Assembly: GCA_964510785.1 (NCBI GenBank)
Contig: CAZECM010000068.1
Location: 1 to 15,946 of the forward strand
From: JAAYZM01 sp964510785
GTDB lineage: Bacteria; Actinomycetota; Actinomycetes; Actinomycetales; Cellulomonadaceae
DNA length: 15,946 nt
Direction of reading: 5' to 3'
Below are positions 12,822 to 15,946 of the stretch, piece by piece. The notes below the pieces were generated by a model. The model had not been told where the DNA came from. It searched no databases and saw nothing but the letters and a program-made list of their open reading frames with translations. Position 1 is the stretch's first letter. Every line of letters begins with the position of its first letter. A program made the translations under genes and the position numbers.

Positions 12822-14183
12822 TCAGGCCTCCGAGGTAGTGGTCACGAGCGTGGGTTCGGGCGCCGCCACGGAGGCGTGCTTCACGTGATGCTTGGCGTCG
12901 ACGGGCCGCACGAGCAGGTTCGCGGTGAACCCGACGAGCAGCACCCCGACCATCACCACGAGCGAGGGGATGTAGAGCGCCTGGCCAGTCACACCCTGGG
13001 CGGCGCGCGCGTCGGCGATGCCGTTGACGATGAGCGGTCCGGCGATCCCCGCGGCGGACCACGCGGTGAGCAGGCGGCCGTGGATCGCGCCGACCTCGAG
13101 CCCGCCGAAGAGGTCCTTGAGGTAGGCGGGGATCGCCGCGAAGCCGCCGCCGTAGAACGTGAGGATGAGGAAGGTCAGCGAGACGAAGAGCGCGATCGAG
13201 GTGCCGCCGATCGTCGCGACGCCCGTGTAGAGCAGGGCCCCGGCGCCGAGGTAGAGCATGTATGCGCGCTGACGCCCGAGCTTGTCGGACGCCGTCGACC
13301 AACCGAAGCGGCCCGTGAGGTTGGCGAGCGAGAGCAGGCCCACGAACCCGGCCGCGGCCTGCGGGGTCACGGACGTGAAGAAGTCCTGGATCATCGGCGA
13401 GGCCTGCTCGAGGATGCCGATGCCGGCCGTGACGTTGGTGAACAGCACGATCCACAGCAGGTAGAACTGCTTGGTGCGGATGGCACCGGTCGCGGTCACG
13501 TCGCCCGTGGCCTGCAGCGCGACCTTCTTGGTCGACGGCGTCCAGCCCTCCGGCGCCCACCCCGGCGCGGGGACGCGGACCACGATGGCGCCGAGCGTCA
13601 TGATGACGGCGTAGATGGCCCCGAGCGTGAGCATCGTGGGCACGATCGCCTCGGCCGGCGTGGGCGCGTACGACTCGAGGAGCGAGGCGGTGAGGGGCGA
13701 GGCGACCATCGCGCCGCCGCCGAAGCCCATGATCGCGAGGCCCGTCGCGAGGCCCGGCCGGTCCGGGAACCACTTGATGAGCGTCGACACGGGAGCGATG
13801 TAGCCGATGCCGAGGCCCATGCCGCCGATGAAGCCGTAGCCGAGGTACACGAGCCACAGCTGGCCCAGGCTCACACCGAGCGCGCCGATGAGGAAGCCGG
13901 AGACCCAGAACGTCGCAGAGAGCGCAATCGCCTTGCGGGGCCCGGCGCGGTCCACCCAGCGCCCACCGACGGCGGCGGACAGCCCGAGCATCACGATCGC
14001 GATCGAGAAGATCACGGCGATCTGCGTGTGGCTCGCGTCGAACCGCTCGACGAGCGGGTTCTTGAACACGGAGAACGAGTACACCTGCCCGATGGACAGG
14101 TGCACGGCGAGCGCGGCGGGCGGCACCAGCCAACGCTGGTAGCCGGGAGGCGCGATGGTTCGCGCACGGTCGAGGAACCTCAT
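12822..14183 (-). CDS. OFA-family MFS transporter (oxalate/formate or lactate-type carrier)
   Basis: A 453-residue major facilitator with about 12 membrane segments. The N-terminus (PGYQRWLVPPAALAVHLSIG, then VYSFSVFKNPL) and the motif GGRWVDRAGPRK after helix 2 are typical of the OFA group (oxalate:formate antiporter family), which also contains lactate, pyruvate and other monocarboxylate carriers. The central loop KWFPDRPGLATGLAIMGFGGGA is another family mark. ATG 14183 is chosen over the in-frame ATG 14234 because it has a GGAGGG ribosome site and the family starts near MRFLDRARTIAPPGYQRW. A promoter is visible at 14284-14313. The single-helix partner gene follows after one base. Substrate is unproven; the presence of malic enzyme and acetyl-CoA synthetase nearby favours a small organic acid. 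Confidence 0.92.
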   Translation of the reverse strand: MRFLDRARTIAPPGYQRWLVPPAALAVHLSIGQVYSFSVFKNPLVERFDASHTQIAVIFSIAIVMLGLSAAVGGRWVDRAGPRKAIALSATFWVSGFLIGALGVSLGQLWLVYLGYGFIGGMGLGIGYIAPVSTLIKWFPDRPGLATGLAIMGFGGGAMVASPLTASLLESYAPTPAEAIVPTMLTLGAIYAVIMTLGAIVVRVPAPGWAPEGWTPSTKKVALQATGDVTATGAIRTKQFYLLWIVLFTNVTAGIGILEQASPMIQDFFTSVTPQAAAGFVGLLSLANLTGRFGWSTASDKLGRQRAYMLYLGAGALLYTGVATIGGTSIALFVSLTFLILTFYGGGFAAIPAYLKDLFGGLEVGAIHGRLLTAWSAAGIAGPLIVNGIADARAAQGVTGQALYIPSLVVMVGVLLVGFTANLLVRPVDAKHHVKHASVAAPEPTLVTTTSEA

Positions 14184-14283
14184 GGGTGGGCACCCTCCGC
14201 AGGTGTCGGCCCGGCGCCGTGCCGGTGCCTCCATGCTGGTGGGCGCTCGGCGCGTCCATGAGGGACCTAGGTCGCGCCGGGCA

Positions 14284-14313
14284 ATGTTAGAACCATTGAC
14301 ATGGAGATGTGAA
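14284..14313 (-). promoter_or_regulatory. Promoter of the MFS/small-subunit operon
   Basis: On the minus strand, TTCACA (14313-14308) is a one-mismatch -35 and TAACAT (14289-14284) a TANNNT -10, with an 18-base spacer. Transcription would start near 14277, leaving a leader of about 90 bases before ATG 14183. It overlaps the divergent promoter at 14296-14325. Confidence 0.6.
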
Positions 14314-14325
14314 TGCCACTAACTT
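14296..14325 (+). promoter_or_regulatory. Promoter of the CPBP-family gene
   Basis: TTGACA (14296-14301) is a perfect -35 and TAACTT (14320-14325) a TANNNT -10, with an 18-base spacer. Transcription would start near 14332, which rules out the in-frame ATG at 14313 and supports the start at 14373. The -35 falls inside the spacer of the opposite promoter, and CCATTGACATGG (14293-14304) around it is a short dyad that could be an operator. Confidence 0.65.
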
Positions 14326-14372
14326 CGTGGTCGGACGCCGCGGAGGGCGGCGCGAGCCCAAGGAGCGAGACC

Positions 14373-15179
14373 ATGTCCGAGCAGCAGACCACCCCCGCGG
14401 CGCCCCACGTCGCCACCTCGCCAGAAGCACCACGCCACACGCGCCCGCTCGTCCAGCTCACGCGCCTCGAGGTGCTCGCGGTGTGGGCGGCGGCGACGGT
14501 CCCGATGGGTGCCGCGGCGTGGCTCGTCGCACCCTGGCTCGCGGAAAGGCCCACCTGGGACGGCGGCCTACCGAGCGCCCTCGTCACGACGCTCGCCGTC
14601 GGGCTCGTGTGGCAGGGCGCCCTCGTCGCGATCCTCGTGCGGCGCGAGCAAGGGACGTGGCGCTGGCCCGTGATCGCCGAGGCGCTCTGGCTCACCGCGC
14701 CCACGAGCCCGCGGTCCAGGCGGCGCGGCGGTCGGGTGTGGTGGGTCGTCCTGCCCCTCGTGGTGGCGCTCGTCGCGACACAGGCCGTCCCGGCGCTGCC
14801 CCACGCCGCGGGGAGGGATCTCGGCGCCTACCTCGGCACCACGGCGGGGCAGGAGTTCTTCGCGGGTGCGTGGGGCTGGTTCGCCGTCGTCGTCGTCCTG
14901 CTCGTCTTCAACACGGTCCTCGGCGAGGAGCTGCTCTTCCGCGGCTACCTGCTGCCCCGCATGGCCACGGCCTTCGGGCGCGGGGACTGGGTCGCGAACG
15001 GCGTGCTGTTCACGCTCTATCACGTGCACACGCCGTGGACGATGCCCGCGGTGCTCCTGACGACGTTCGTCTTCCCGTGGTCGGCCAAGCGCTACCGCAG
15101 CGCACTCGTCCCGATCACGGTGCACTCCGTCCAGACCGTGGCCCTGCTGGCGCTCCTCGTTCCGCTCGTCGCCTCCTAG
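14373..15179 (+). CDS. CPBP-family intramembrane metalloprotease-like protein (CAAX/Abi)
   Basis: A 268-residue membrane protein with about six to eight hydrophobic segments and an N-terminal hydrophilic region of some 25 residues. The C-terminal half holds the CPBP glutamic-protease signature: GEELLFRGY (EE 185-186, Arg190), F-x3-H as FTLYH (213-217) and a third-motif histidine at 251 (ITVHSVQT). The third motif usually ends H-x3-N; here the last position is Thr, so activity may be altered. The family includes CAAX-prenyl proteases and bacteriocin-immunity-like proteins; the target is unknown. ATG 14373 has a good ribosome site (AAGGAG, 14360-14365) and lies downstream of the predicted transcription start. 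The gene is alone between a divergent MFS operon and acs, which starts 97 bases later. Confidence 0.88.
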   Translation: MSEQQTTPAAPHVATSPEAPRHTRPLVQLTRLEVLAVWAAATVPMGAAAWLVAPWLAERPTWDGGLPSALVTTLAVGLVWQGALVAILVRREQGTWRWPVIAEALWLTAPTSPRSRRRGGRVWWVVLPLVVALVATQAVPALPHAAGRDLGAYLGTTAGQEFFAGAWGWFAVVVVLLVFNTVLGEELLFRGYLLPRMATAFGRGDWVANGVLFTLYHVHTPWTMPAVLLTTFVFPWSAKRYRSALVPITVHSVQTVALLALLVPLVAS

Positions 15180-15208
15180 ACGTCATCCGGTGGGGTCCGC
15201 CGCGGCAC

Positions 15209-15214
15209 TAGAGT
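15209..15214 (+). promoter_or_regulatory. Candidate -10 for acs
   Basis: TAGAGT fits the TANNNT -10 pattern, in the 96-base gap between the CPBP-like gene and acs. Transcription would begin near 15221, giving a leader of about 55 bases. No good -35 is visible. Confidence 0.4.
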
Positions 15215-15275
15215 GCTTCTCGGAGGGGCGTCGACATCGCTCGCGCCCGCGTCGATGATGCCGTGGAGGAACCCT

Positions 15276-15946
15276 GTGACCGAGCCGACCCAGCCCGCGC
15301 TGGAGAACCTGCTCACCGAGGCGCGCCGGTTCGCGCCGAGCCCCGAGTTCGCCGCGCAGGCGAACGTCAAGGCGGACGCGTACGAGACCGCGGCCGCGGA
15401 CCTTCCCGAGTACTGGGCCGGCCGCGCCCGTGAGGTGCTCACGTGGCAGACCCCCTTCACGCAGACCCTCGACTGGTCGGGCGCCCCGGTCGCACGCTGG
15501 TTCGCCGACGGCAAGCTCAACGCCGCCTACAACGCCGTCGACCGGCACGTCGAGGCGGGCCACGGCGACCGTGTCGCGCTGCACTTCGAGGGCGAGCCGG
15601 GCGACTCGCGCACCATCACGTACGCCGAGCTGCAGGCCGAGGTGGCCCGCGCCGCGAACGTCCTGCAGTCCCTCGGTGTCCAGACGGGCGACCGCGTCGC
15701 GATCTACCTGCCGATGATCCCCGAGGCCGTCGTCGCGCTCCTCGCGTGCGCGCGCATCGGCGCCCCCCACTCCGTCGTCTTCGGCGGCTTCTCCGCGGAG
15801 GCGCTGCACTCCCGCATCGAGGACGCGCAGGCCAAGGTGGTCATCACGGCCGACGGCGGCTACCGGCGCGGGTCCGCCACCGCTCTCAAGCCCGCCGTCG
15901 ACGAGGCCCTCGCGAAGGGCGCCCCGAGCGTCACGAACGTCCTCGT
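15276..15946 (+). CDS. acs: Acetyl-CoA synthetase (AMP-forming), 5' part
   Basis: The first 223 codons of an acetyl-CoA synthetase that continues past the right edge. The enzyme activates acetate with ATP to acetyl-AMP and then acetyl-CoA in the cytoplasm. Residues to about 90 form the ACAS N-terminal domain (EYWAGRAREVLTWQTPF, LNAAYNAVDRHVEAG). The adenylating domain then begins with TYAELQAEVARAANVL, GDRVAIYLPMIPEAVVALLA, the highly typical HSVVFGGFSAEAL and ITADGGYRRG. GTG 15276 has a strong ribosome site (GGAGGA, 15265-15270, five-base spacer) and fits the family start. The ATP-binding and acetylatable-lysine regions are outside the window, so completeness cannot be judged. Confidence 0.95.
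   Translation, partial: MTEPTQPALENLLTEARRFAPSPEFAAQANVKADAYETAAADLPEYWAGRAREVLTWQTPFTQTLDWSGAPVARWFADGKLNAAYNAVDRHVEAGHGDRVALHFEGEPGDSRTITYAELQAEVARAANVLQSLGVQTGDRVAIYLPMIPEAVVALLACARIGAPHSVVFGGFSAEALHSRIEDAQAKVVITADGGYRRGSATALKPAVDEALAKGAPSVTNVL

Overview
The window is very GC-rich, uses many GTG starts, packs genes tightly and shows TANNNT-type -10 boxes placed six bases before start codons. Together with an actinobacteria-specific gene block this points to a high-GC Gram-positive. A facultatively anaerobic member of the Micrococcales (Cellulomonas or Oerskovia type) is my best guess from gene content, not a measured placement.

Layout. (1) 1-715: the 5' part of nrdD (class III anaerobic ribonucleotide reductase) on the minus strand, with an NrdR-box-like dyad, and a divergent control region shared with the next gene. 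(2) 716-9331: the actinobacterial 'helicase/secretion neighbourhood'. It starts with an MrfA/YprA-type DECH helicase with a C-terminal cysteine cluster, followed by a DMT permease with a histidine-rich tail. Converging on these is a seven-gene minus-strand tad (Flp pilus) operon: CpaE/Ssd-like protein, TadA ATPase, TadB, TadC, DUF4244 pilin-like protein, TadE, and a second TadE/G-like protein. Five of its six junctions are four-base NTGA overlaps. A HAD-IB phosphatase diverges from the top of the operon. (3) 9332-10010: about 680 bases with no convincing gene but several perfect inverted repeats. (4) 10011-11441: ACT-domain malic enzyme. (5) 11488-14183, minus strand: an OFA-type MFS carrier, a 57-residue one-helix 'small subunit' one base after it, and an Old Yellow Enzyme. 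(6) 14373 to the end, plus strand: a CPBP-family membrane protease-like protein, then acetyl-CoA synthetase running off the window.

How the parts work together. The tad genes should build a thin type IVc pilus or related secretion machine: TadA powers it, TadB/TadC form the membrane platform, DUF4244/TadE/TadE-like are prepilin-type substrates, and the CpaE-like protein probably positions it. No prepilin peptidase (TadV) is in the window, so processing must be supplied elsewhere. The helicase is a DNA-repair-type enzyme whose link to the pilus is positional only. The right half (malic enzyme, organic-acid carrier, acetyl-CoA synthetase) suggests short-chain organic acid and acetate metabolism.

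Most notable points: an identical 15-bp motif upstream of both units of the tad operon; an Arg/Gly-rich insertion and lysine-free P-loop in the CpaE-like protein; a probable leaderless five-codon ORF overlapping the HAD start; overlapping divergent promoters between the MFS and CPBP genes; and an unexplained dyad-rich 680-base intergenic region. I found no clear new multi-gene system; these are the leads.
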